64,000 nucleotides of DNA from Undaria pinnatifida (lineage: Eukaryota > Sar > Phaeophyceae > Laminariales > Alariaceae), in assembly GCA_012845835.1 (NCBI GenBank), contig JABAKD010000002.1:25028518-25092517 (forward strand), read 5' to 3'. Both the position numbers and the translations under genes were made by a program. Below the pieces are notes generated by a model. It was not told the DNA's origin and did no database searches. It saw only the letters and a program-made list of their open reading frames with translations. Position 1 is the stretch's first letter; the number at the start of each line of letters is the position of its first letter. Shown one piece after another: positions 24,884-36,500 of this stretch.

Positions 24884-25046
24884 GTAGTGGTCCCTCTATA
24901 GTGCCGGTTGCCCACTGTAGTGCCTGTGTAATCGATTGGCACAGGTTGGATCCAACTGGTGGTATTAGTATGCGGAGTAGTGCCGGTTGTGCTATTGTGC
25001 CGGTGTTTCGGGCTAGCACATACCGGCATTATAAAGGGACCACTAC
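24884..25046 (+). mobile_element. MITE family E, copy 1
   Basis: 163 bases with near-perfect terminal inverted repeats: left GTAGTGGTCCCTCTATAGTG, right (reverse complement) GTAGTGGTCCCTTTATAATG, 23 of 25 positions alike including the CCGGT that follows. The interior repeats TAGTGCCGGTTG. No clear target duplication. It lies 137 bases after MITE A copy 3. Confidence 0.65.
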
Positions 25047-25263
25047 TTTAACGGTAATGGAATGCAATTGCCATCGGTCTTGGCCGTGCATGCTGCGATT
25101 CCACAACTACGCAGGCTACCTGTACGCCGTGGGCGACGCCCCATTGACAGAATTTGGCGCCCCGTTACGGCGATGTCTCAGTTTTGCCCCTCACATAGCC
25201 TAGGTTTAAAGGGCCTAATTTTGCGGTTCCCCTTACGAGGCCTAGATTTTGCCCTTGTAGGAC

Positions 25264-28200
25264 CTAGTTTTTGCCGTGTCGGGTCTTTGTCTTGACAGGA
25301 AACGACGCCCGCCGTGCCGGAATAATGCCCGAGGTCTTGACGACCAGGCATGAAATATCATCTGAGCCGCCTGTCGTTGTGGTTGCCCATCCTGACCGAG
25401 ACTTGCGGCAGATATCCATGCTCAGCGCTTGGGGGCACCAGGCATCGTCGTCCACGTGAGATTCCGCTGCCTGCGGTGTTGGTTACGATGCCGGGGTTGT
25501 TTCATACGTGAAACGGCACGCTGTCAACAACTCAGTTGCACGTCGTTGCGGTAGGAGGGGGCGCTTCTCTTTGCGAAACGCTGTGCATTCTCAGACTCTC
25601 GCGGTTATAATATGAGTTGGCGAATCTAAGTACGTGTAAAATAGTCACACGCCGCGTTTTGCTTTGTTTTTTGCAGCATCGGGCACAACGTGCGGTGCTT
25701 ACTCGCCGGTTTGTCAAAGCCCGCTGCTGATGCGATGTCTTCGTGGCGCTGGTTCTATTATGAATGCAAAGACGCGGCGTTTCGGTAAAGTGTCCTTCTC
25801 CGATGCAACACGCGTCAGTTCCTTGATAATTTGGCCCCGTCACCTGGTCCAGACACAAATCCCCCCCTCACCTTGCGAATGTCTTCCACACTAAGAACGT
25901 CCCATACTCCGTCGGTCGCCAACACCAGCATCACGTCATTCCGTGGGTCTAAGTCGAATTCAGCAATTTCGGGCTCATGCGTCACTCCCACACTGTGGGC
26001 CATCTGCACAGGCCAAATGGGCGGCGTAATAGTCGTCCGAAAGTTCATCGCTGACGGGTAGAATGGTGGCCGATGCTAAACAAAATGTACAACGCTGCAA
26101 CGTGAATATACAAGACATGAGAACGACGGAGAACGCACCTGAATAAAATGGACGGCAAGCGCACGAAACGGTGACCAGAGCTGTTGAGACGCACGAAGTC
26201 AGCAGAGTCGTGGAGATTAACTCGATGTAGCATGGTAACGGTCGACAAACGAATGCCCCTAGTGCGCCCTACCCAACAGAGGTCGGTGATCGATATAATG
26301 CAAATTAACGAAAGATATCGAGGCTCAAAGACAGAGACCCTGGCGCACACCTTATCGCCGATAGATCTGCTCATCGCCAGCCCAGGACCACCTCCATCAG
26401 CCTTCCAGACCCTTGAAATTTCTGCTGCGAAGTCTCTGACTTTTGTCGCCCCGTCTCGACCCCCTGGTAGTTCCCCGTACTTTGGTCCAGGCTGTGCCGC
26501 TGTCGCCGTTGCGTTGCCGCTTCCACTGGTGCCGCCGCCCCCTGTTGCACAAGATAGAGGGAAGACGACCCCACCAGCGGCTTCGATCCTCGCCAATTCA
26601 TCGCTGCATTCCGGTTTGTGGTCGCGGGAAATTCGTTCCACAACCAGTTCACGGGCCACCGCCTCGTGCCCCACGTTTTCTTGTCTTGTCCAACAACTTC
26701 GGTCGGCATCGTTTCCCGACATACCAACACCCGTGTCAGCAGCGGTACGTCCACGGGAATTTCCCGCAGCGCGCGAAATACGCAAACAGCCTGAGTCACC
26801 GACGTTCGCGACCGTCAGCCGCCGCCCGGTGAGGATCGCCGCGCATAGGGTCGTTCCGCTGCGCGTACAATCTCCGGCGACGCCCGTGACAAGGTCGCGG
26901 TGAAGCCGTTGGCAGCTTCGCCTGATGTTCTCACAAGAAACGGTAACCAGTGAGGGCATTCAATAACGTGTTGCCAGGCCACATTTTTCAAGGTATGCTT
27001 ATCGGGGCTACGGCAGAATGGGAAGCAAAGTCGGGACGGTTAAAATCCCGTGGTTTCCTTCGCAACGTAGAGCGCTTGTGACATTGACGACACGAATATC
27101 GCGCAGCACTGTCGCCTAGGGAAACAGCTGTTCCACCGACGCGTCCGTCCGATCGTGAGGGCAGCATTTCTTTTTGTCTCGTGGAATGCGTATTGAGTAC
27201 GGACGGCAATAATCACATGCTCACCGAAGTGCAGAGGCAGGATCTCCGGATCGAGACGCAGACACGAGGTACTTGGGAAGGCGTTCCATGCACTCTCGGG
27301 ATGCCTGTCGCCCATTGACACCATGACCTGGTGGTTTGTGCATATATGGTTGTGGTTGTGTTGCTTAAAGCTCCAGGATCGCCGTTTGTCAGACAACACC
27401 GAAGTTGACACCCGTCTTTATTGGTCCAGGATAAGGTACGTGTCCATTGAGGTTTCCACAATATACACGCAATGCTTCATGGATCTTCTAAACCCTTTTG
27501 GGACTCACGTCTAACCACCGGAAAAACCACAAGTGCCGTTTGATCAGCCTCCTACGAATAACGCGCAACAATATATATATATTTCATGCTGCGTGGTTGT
27601 CCTACATCTCTTTCCGTAACACTGCGGACACGCCCATTTACCCCAGTAGCCCGGTCTTCCTCCTGCTGTCGATACTTTAATCGTCACATGTTTTTTTTTT
27701 ACCCTTATGGAGTTTCCTGAGGGTCAAGTGCCAGTCTCGGTTAGGTAAAATCATGCTGTTGACCGTGGACTAGACACTACACATACCATAGAGTTATCTC
27801 GCAGAATTACGCATTTTCCCAAAGTCCACTACGGTATCGACGCTCACTGTCCTTCAAAAATACACAACACAGGGTGGTCACCCTACCAATCTCCACCCTT
27901 ATCTTGGTGATGCGTCTTGACAGCGAGTGCATCAGGGTAACCGTGGCTCTCACCGTCGAAGACGGCAAATAACGCCTGCTTTTCCCTCCGATCGAAAGGA
28001 GCGATTGCCATACCAGCATCCTGAGTTTTCCAGGAGAGATCGTGTGCCTGTTACCACCAAGAGGCGGTTAAAGCGATGGCGTTTTAACAGGAGGACAGGG
28101 CAACAGGCAAAGGAGAAAACAGCCCGTCGTGTTTAGAAATTCCTGCGTCGGCAGGATCTTCACGCGAGCCACCGCTCCGCTCTCTCGCTGAACGAAGCAT

Positions 28201-29685
28201 TTGGCAGCAGCTGCTCCGCGATCGACTCTGTACCGTGAAGCCCCGTCGCAGTCAGTACTACTCAGCCACCGAACGAGCGAAATAAGTACTATGCACAGTA
28301 CACAGGACAACTAACGTATCACCTGTGGATCAGAACTACCGACCAAAATTGCACGAAGAAAGTGTTTCTCATCGCCATTGCGCACCCACTATGGTACTCA
28401 CTTTTTCTCCGGGGATTGAGTAGAACCCGACTTTTGGTTTCTTCGACCCAGCCTCAACCCAACGACCATCTAGCCTGAGAACGCCGTTGGCGTATGGCAA
28501 GGCGACTGGTTGACTTTGATTGGCGCTAGACGTGAGGTAAGAGGTAGCGTTTGCGTCAATCCTGGTCCCTTCACCGTGGCCGTCGCTTGTAGGACCACCC
28601 AAGGCTGGACTTTTCCAGGCGGTGGGTGGGTTCGGCCGATGTCTCGCGCTCCATGAAGTGTCTATGTAAAAATAGTTCTTCCTTTTCAGCAACTCGTTGA
28701 CGCTTCGTAGCTGCCCGGCTACCGATGAATGGAGTTCCGACGCTCTGGCCAGTAAGTCGTCTTCTTTGCCTACAGCTGCGGTCTGCGGTTTTCCGTCCCA
28801 GTATTCTTCGCTTATAGCGTCGCGTGTGTCCAGTGATGGCAAGTCTCCACACTCTACTGGTACGTCATTCGCGAACGATACTCGTTTTTGCTCTTCTGCG
28901 GACTCTCTTCCGGTTGTGACACCTTTCATGCCATTGAAGCATGCGGCGGTAACGCGATCAATGACGGCTAGCGCCTTCCCCTCTTTCCGTACGCTCGAGG
29001 AGACCGTCTCACGAGTTTCGGCCCGCTCACGAGCCCATCTCGACTGTGCGTTGACATCGGTAATAAGTCGACGCACCGGTTGACTCGGAAACCGACGCAA
29101 CACCTCACCGACTCGATGATCTCGTACTAATCGCGTGCCCGAATTCCATGCTCCATTGCAATCACTAGTCAATTTTGGACCCAATTTTGGGAGGAAAGCC
29201 GTGGAAAACCCACCTTGATACGCCTTTGCTGACGACCATCCCATCGGAACTGCACCAGGCATGGGCGTATTGCAGCGGTTGTTCGTACGCTTAGTCCCCC
29301 ACAAAGCAGCGCCAGACCCGGTGCAATCGGGGGAAGTAATAAGCGGTTCACCTGGGCGAGTCTTCGTGGCGGCGCTACTGCCTCGTTGATTGATAGCTGC
29401 TTCGCAAAAAGGGCTTACTGGGGTACCTCTGGTGTTGCTTACGGAGTCACCTCCGCCCTCCTCGGACGCGGTCACGTCGAAAGCCATGAGTGCCAGGTCT
29501 AGCGCATCTGGGCTCAAAACTTTTGACGCGCAGGTTTGGGGACTCAGCAGTGTTGGATCGTCTGAATCGCAAGTCGGTGTTGGACACCATTGCCGCGTTT
29601 CGCCACTATCGTCGGCATCTTCCTCAGCATCGATATTAAAGACACCGTCGTCGATGTCCCCGACGCACGGAAACGACAGCTCCAT
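25264..29685 (-). CDS. PP2C (PPM)-family serine/threonine protein phosphatase with long N-terminal extension (6 exons)
   Basis: Mg/Mn-dependent protein phosphatase. Exons in transcript order, minus strand: 29685-28402, 28047-27954, 27327-27225, 26921-26351, 26003-25872, 25470-25264; phases 0, 1, 2, 0, 0 agree and give 796 residues. Residues 1-428 are Ser/Thr- and acid-rich with no domain I recognise. The catalytic domain follows: KTQDAG (Asp438), LFAVFDGHGVNG (Asp459), SGTTLCAAIL, LTVANVGDSG, RISRDHKPE, GPGLAMSRSIGD, LATDGVWDVLS (Asp715) and SGWATTTTGGSDDIS (Asp765). All expected metal-binding Asp positions are there, so it looks active. A Gly/Ala-rich loop sits between RISRDHKPE and GLAMSRSIGD. 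The second exon could instead start at 28020, losing nine residues including the KTQ; the longer form keeps the usual K-x-Q-D motif. Upstream exons cannot be ruled out. It is divergent from GFM2. Confidence 0.92.
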
Positions 29686-30520
29686 GGGCGAAGGTGAAGG
29701 TGTTCCTTGGTGGTGGCACGGAGTCGCGCTTAGGCTTTCCAGCCGACATCAGCCACGTGCGACACACACTACCACCGTTGCTCTATGCGTAGCTCCTGCT
29801 CGTAGGTTCTACCTAAATGACCTTCGCCCAGGTTGTTACGGGTTGTTACGTGTGTGCATATGTACGTGTCAGGTACAACCTCGTACCAGTATTATGAGGT
29901 CAGAGGTACGATGTATGTATATGTATTGTCGCATGCAGGGCAGCCGCAGACTTGCCGGTCTGGGCCAGCACGACCGCTGTCGCCAACGAGATCCGATGAG
30001 CCTTTTTACACCTATTTTACCGACTATCGTACCATCTCGCAATATGGAGTCTCCGCGGTGTCTTCTTGAACGGAACGGTACAGATAAAAGCCCGACTGTC
30101 TTCTTGTGCGTATGGTCTAATGGCTTTACTGACTGCTGATCAACACGAGGAAACGATCTTCCGACATGGTGCCTTAGGATAAATCAATGGCGCTGGGCGA
30201 GGGGAAAACATATAGCTTCTCTGGTACGAGTATGTACATGCACATAGGCAACAACAGATGAGGGGTATCGTGTGGCTACAAGAGGCCGCATTCGGCGCGT
30301 AGGCCGACAAGACCGACCGCTTGAAAGCATGACAGGCGGCAACGGTTTCAAGCTTTTTAATCCCCCCGCGTTTTTCTAGGTTTTAGGTTTGTTTTTGAGG
30401 CGTGTCTGTATTGGGGTTTGATCCCTCCGCGTTTTTCTTCACGTGGTTGCGTTGTGTGCCAGCAGTGCATAGTGTCCGTCGCGTTGGCCCTGCTGCTGCG
30501 CTGACGACAGCAGCCAAACG
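29686..30520. promoter_or_regulatory. Divergent promoter region between the PP2C gene and GFM2
   Basis: 835 bases separate the two start codons, so this stretch must hold both 5' UTRs and promoters. Next to GFM2 there is a direct repeat of ATCCC(C/T)CCGCGTTTTTCT at 30360-30377 and 30421-30438, 61 bases apart, with a T-rich spacer. The spaced duplicate 83-160 bases before the GFM2 start is a candidate control element. I see no convincing TATA box. Confidence 0.5.
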
Positions 30521-33500
30521 ATGGCGCTGCTACTCTCTCTAGGCCGTAACAGGGTGTTGCACAGGCGAAGTGCCTCGCTGCTGCTATCGCGTCGAGGACA
30601 TAATGCCAAGAGTGCAGTTGCTAGGGCATTGAGCGCCAGTCGGGATTCTACTGACTTTGGAGAAGGCCACGGACAAGGTCCCGGGGCGCCGCCCTTGTCG
30701 GCGGAAGAAGTGCAACGAATCCGAAACATAGGGATCATTGCGCACATTGATGCTGGCAAGACCACGACGACCGAGCGCATATTGTACCTCACGGGGAAGA
30801 TCACGCGACAGGTGTGTTTGCAGTCGAAGATGCCTTAGACAAGCAGCAACGACGAACTGCTGTGGCATTCCTTGGCTGCAACTTGGCCTTGGCCGTATAC
30901 GACTCGTACAAGTACGAAGTCGCTGACTCGTAGCTCGTAGCGCAGCGGTAGGGCATGTCCACAGCAAAGTTGCTGCAGTGCTTGTCTTGTCGTCAGACTG
31001 CTGCTGTTGTTGGTTGGTTGCTTTTGTTGCAGTCCGATCTCTACCGGTCTTATAAGTCATCGCTTGGAATCACAGAGTAGTAGAACACATGTTTACTGTT
31101 CGTACCGACCAGGTACACACTCCACCGGATTTTGTCGCGGGCGTTCGCCCCCTGCTGTCTGTCAATCTGTCAAGGATAGGTAAGCATATCAAACGAGTAC
31201 TCGTAAGTCTCATCTTCTCAGCAGAAGTTGAGGTTGCGGTGCACAGCAAGTCTTGTTGGCAGCTTGGTTTATCCCAGTTATTACGGTAGTGGCAGTATCG
31301 CGCTACTTTTCTTGCCGTGTCATAAACCATGGCATTGCCAGCTGTTATACCAGCTACAAGGGAGGCTTCGCCGCTGCGGGCTGACGGCCGCCAGCGGCTC
31401 CGCGCATGCCCGAAACGGCTGAGGGCGTATCGGTGTGCAACTCGAGGCCGTTAGTGCGACAGTACTGCCAAGGGGTGTATAAAGAACCCAACATACTTCA
31501 GTGGAGATGAATTAAACACTGGAAACGCAAGAAAAACATATTCATCATTCGCCGTCCGGCACAACAACGCGTTACTGGTTCGTACAGCAGCAGCACTCCG
31601 TGCAGTACTACGAGTACTCTCGTACGCTTGGCGTGCGTATTATTACTGCGTATTTATATACAAAGGGGTTGAACAGCAGTCGATCGACAGCACGAAGCGC
31701 CGGCGATTGCGTTGGTGCAGCAAGCTCAGCAGCAGCAGCAGCAACAGCAACAGCAGCATGGCGTACAAGTACGTACCACACGAAACTTACGCTGGCAGGA
31801 GACCCCCGTTGAGACGCCAAATGCCAATGGCAAGATGGTACTACAGTTCTGAAGCAAATGGATCCCGTCTTTCAGTTTTGGCATACGGATACACCATTGT
31901 GGGTTGGGTTGCTTAACCAACTCACGGGTTCAGCAGCAAAAACGTATCGCAGACATGAGCAGCAGCAGCACCGGCACCAGCAGCAGCAGCTAGCAGCAGA
32001 ATAACAGCACAGCAGCAGTACGTAGCAGCAGAGCAGCTGCCGAGCAGCAGCCGCAGCACATCACGCACGCCCGAGGCCGCCCCGGGCACAGCAGTCGCGA
32101 CAAGGGAGTACGGCGGGGCACGGCGAGGAAAGGCATACCCATACCGTCAAGTGTCAGCAGCGAAACATATCGCAGACTGACCTACTCCGTAAGGGGAGCT
32201 GCGTCAGCAGCAGCAGCATCAGCAGTATGTAGAAGCAACAGCAGAACAGAACAGGAGCGGTACGCAGTTGCACCAGAGCAGCAGTAGCAGCAGCAACAGC
32301 AGCAGCAACAGTAGCTCGTCATTACGCCCGAGGCCGCCGGGGCAGGGGGGCACGGTGGGGCACGGCGAAGAAGCGCATAACCACACCCCCGGGGGTCAGC
32401 AACGAAATATATTGCCGGCAGAACTACTCGGTTAGGGAAGCTGCGGGAGGATGTGATGTTGAAGATTGACACGAGGATAGTATGCGCACTGCCCTTACAG
32501 TGATAATGAGACGGTACCGTGTAGGGGGTTCTTTGGGGGATCGGAACAATATAACTATTGTTATTACTACTAGACACACAGAGAATTGATGCATTACCAA
32601 CCAAACACTTGGTCATGCATGATAAGTAATGTAATACAATGTAATCTTATATTAGGTCCTGACTAATGAAACTTGCTAAAAACGGCCGATCCATGTAGTA
32701 CGCAGCTTGCAAAGATGAGTATCGACCCTACATTCGTCGAACTCACAGGTCACGTCATTAGAATATATGTATAAACAAAAATGGTCCGCCCTACCCAAAA
32801 AAAAATTACTACAACACGCCCCACCACGACGGCAAGAGCACGGCCGAGGCCGCCCCCGCCACAGTCTGTACAGTCGGGGTCGGTGAGCACGATGAGGGAG
32901 TTTCGGAACGAGGTAAACCTCATGACGCGCTAGCACGACAAACGAAAAAAATACGTCTAAGAAAAGCTGAGGAGCGCTCAGAGCACACCCCCAACATAAA
33001 GATGTCTGTATTTGTGTGGCAGCGTATTGATACCCGTGCGGCTGCTGAACAATAACTTCGAACGAACAAGCAACGAAAGCAGTTTGAACAGCCTTCATGT
33101 GCAACATGTGCGAGGCTTTGAGCGTATGTTTCGGGAGCAGAACACCGCAACAATAGTGCCGTTAATTGTCTCTGCTGCAGACCTTTGGACAGCAGCAAGC
33201 AGCATCGTGCAGCCTGCTCGTGTACCTCTCCTATACTCGTGCAGCTGTGTACGTGAAGCCGGTGACAAACCAATGAACGCTGGCCTTCCTCCACTTCTGC
33301 TGTAACATGGCTCTCAGCATCACGTAGGTTGAGAGCCATGAGCAGTTCCGTCGGTCACATTGGAACCCAGATAACCCTTTCTTCGAGATTGCGAATCTTA
33401 CTCTATTTGCTCTTTCTCGGCGCTAATCCTGAATGAATTGGTACCGTACAATGCTATTTGTTCCGTAAAATGCTCCTGCATGCGATCATGGGCCTTGCTC

Positions 33501-36500
33501 CTCGACATGCCTACAAGTGCCATGCCGGGGTATGTACGACCAGATCAACAGCAGCCGTCCGTCAGCAGCAACCCCACGACGCCCCACGACGCCCCGCTTC
33601 GTCGGCGGTTCCGCCCGCCCCGTCACCCCCCCCCCCCCTGCCGCCTCCGGACATTTTGTGCGTGATTCCTAATCCTCCTCTTCCCCTTTGGACCACGCAT
33701 CGCTCGCCGCCGCAAAGGGCTCCGTAGATTCAGGGGACACTGTCACAGACTTCATGCCGCAGGAGCGAGAGCGAGGGATAACAATCCAGAGCGCCGCGGT
33801 GACCGTGGAGTGGGGGGGCGGGAGAATCAACCTCATCGACACACCGGGACACGTCGACTTCGGGCTGGAGGTGGAGCGGTGCGCTCGCGTGCTGGACGGA
33901 GCGGTTCTTGTTCTCGATGGCGTCGCGGGAGTGCAGGCACAAACAGGCGAGCCCCCGCGCGCAGGCGTCGTACATGTCATCTCCCTCGCTGACCCAGCCA
34001 TGTTTTAGTTGACGGGAATATATGTCTCTTGTCCGGTGAGAAGCAGCACGAGTGCTGATACAGTTGGTGAGGGACGGCGCAACTTCAGTTGTAGGTTCTT
34101 CAAAATCTGATTCGAGCTGGGCTAGGGGGAGGCAAAAGGTCTCGACCGGTGTCGCGAGCAAGCCGAACTGTTCGTGCTGATGTGCATTATATTAGTGTCG
34201 GTGTTTTGGATGTTCATCGTTCTTGTTGTTCCAAATCTCCGGGTGGGTTGGGGTGACGCCGATAGAAGCAAACCCCGACCCCCCACAAACTCGCTGCTAT
34301 GTATGCGCGCCTTAGACACTGTCGCAAAAGGATGCCCATAGCACCTGCCGTGTTAAAAACCAACCTTCCGCTCGGCTAATGCGTAACGTCTCAGAAACGG
34401 TATGGCGGACGGCGCAGAAGCACGAGATCCCAGCGATCGCGTTTGTCAATAAAATGGACCGAGAAGGGGCCGATTTTAAGCACGTCGTGGGCACCCTCGA
34501 GCGTCGGTTGGGAGTTCTTCCCCTTCCCCTGCAGGTCAGCAAGATTATAAAAATATGATCAAAATGGGCGTGTTTCTAATTCAAGATCGTCAAAATCAAA
34601 ACAAACATGGGCGCTTTTATTCCGTGGAGTCAACTTTTGAACGGCTGGTTCCCCTCGTAGGAAACTGTGTTGCGTTATAGTTTGCATGATGGCAACGCTT
34701 TTCGGTGTTGGAGATGCGCGCATTGGTTTGCTCGCTGGTGCCTCGTGTGCGCTTTTTCCTAGCGATTACGCCGCACCACAAATTAATGCAAGCCTCCAGC
34801 CTGTGTGCATCAGCTTCGATACAACCCACGCGACCCCCTGGCGATGTTTACCGCGCAGATGCCCGTCGGCTCGGGGAGCGAGTTTGTAGGAATGGTCGAC
34901 CTCGTAACCATGACGGCTGTGCTGTATCAGGCGGGGCACGACGGCTTGGGGAAAATGCGCGCGGCTTCCAGGTAGGCAACAACGGCCACAGGACGGAAAA
35001 GGTGGCGTCACGGGCGAGTTGCAAAAGCGCGTTTTGATTATGGCAAAAGGACTAGCACGGAAAGGAAGCAGGACTGGGTGAGGCGGAGCAAGGCAGTGCC
35101 ATGCGAGGTTGAACCCTGTTAGCATTGTTTCCGTTACGGGGACAGCACGCTTGAAATTATACTCGAATCGTTATGATGAGTTCGAAAAGGGTTGAATTAT
35201 TGTATATTTTGTTCCTGAATCGCCCCACACCCGCGCCTTCGCCCACCGCACGATGCACGGGTTGTTGATAACGAAAGTCTTGAACTCTCCCCCACCCCCT
35301 CTTTTGGACGCGTGTTCAATGTGGGCGTTCCCGTGGACGAAACCAATGAAAACAGGGACAGCGTTTCGTTCGTGACGCTTCCGCTTGATCACGCTAACGA
35401 CATCTTCCCGGGCACGCTGGAGCAGGCGAATGAAGCTAGGCAGGAGCTTCTCTGGTCACTGGCCGACGCTGACGAGGTACAGTAGTACATGTCTGCGGTA
35501 CAGGTAGAGGGGGAACTGATGGTCGGGCGGATGCACACAATCAGGCATGGTGCTGGCCCTCATCGTGAATAATCTTTGTGTGCCTCCCCTTCTCTGCTGA
35601 CAGTGGCCCTATACCCCTCTCTGCTGACTGTGGTGACATGCCCAACCACGATGAAGTATGACATCCTACAAATGCAATTTGCACTTAATGCCTCAGGGTT
35701 CGGTGTCGTCAGGACATCTCGCAAGTTACCGTGGCATCCCACTTGTGCACGCTATTCACTGCGGCACAAACAACCAAAAAGCAAACACAGAACTCCTCGA
35801 ACGGGCCCACCCCACTCGAGGTACATGCCTGCGGATCTCCTGTCCCCGCAATTCCAATCCCATCCACGAAGTTCGTTTCTCTACTCGTCCTCGAATACAC
35901 GACATAATTCGACAAAGCATTGCGCTGCACAACGCTGCGCTGCGCTGAGCTGCCACCCCCCTTCTGCCGATTGCGCAACCAAACGTCAGGAGTTTGCAGA
36001 ACTTGTTCTGGAGCGAGATAGAGGGGAAGAATCTCGCTCGGATGGCTCGAGCTTTTCCATGCCGGAAGTCCTCTCGGCCCTGAGGCGCGTGTGTCTCTCC
36101 CGCGCCGCCGTGCCCGTCCTGTGCGGTGCATCCTTGCGCGGCATCGGCGTGGAACCCTTGCTGGACTCCGTGTCGACCTTCCTTCCGTCGCCGCTGGACC
36201 GACCTCGACCTACCGGGATCATCAGGGTTTTTAAAAACAGTGGCGGGAAGGGTGCGGGGGGAGGGGGAGGAGGAGGAGGGAAAAAGAGGGCGCGAGGGAG
36301 GGGGGCTGGAGGTGGCGGTGAAGGCGCGAGAGGGGGAGCGGGGCGGGTGGCAGGAGGCGGAGAGGCTGGCGCTGTTTTCGCCGTGGAGCCACTGCAGAAC
36401 GATTTGGTGGCGTTCGTGTTCAAGGTAGATCGTTTTTCTGCCGTGCGTGAGGAAGTAAGAGAGTTAGGGTTAGAGAGAGTGCATGCGTGAGACAAAACAT

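Noticed and set aside
26184-26903. 239-residue plus-strand open frame
   Set aside because: It is antisense to the large PP2C catalytic exon (26351-26921), whose motifs and splice phases are convincing; the shadow frame has no motif.
35986-36495. 169-residue minus-strand Pro-rich frame
   Set aside because: Shadow of GFM2 exon 6; the Pro run is the complement of the Gly-rich insert.
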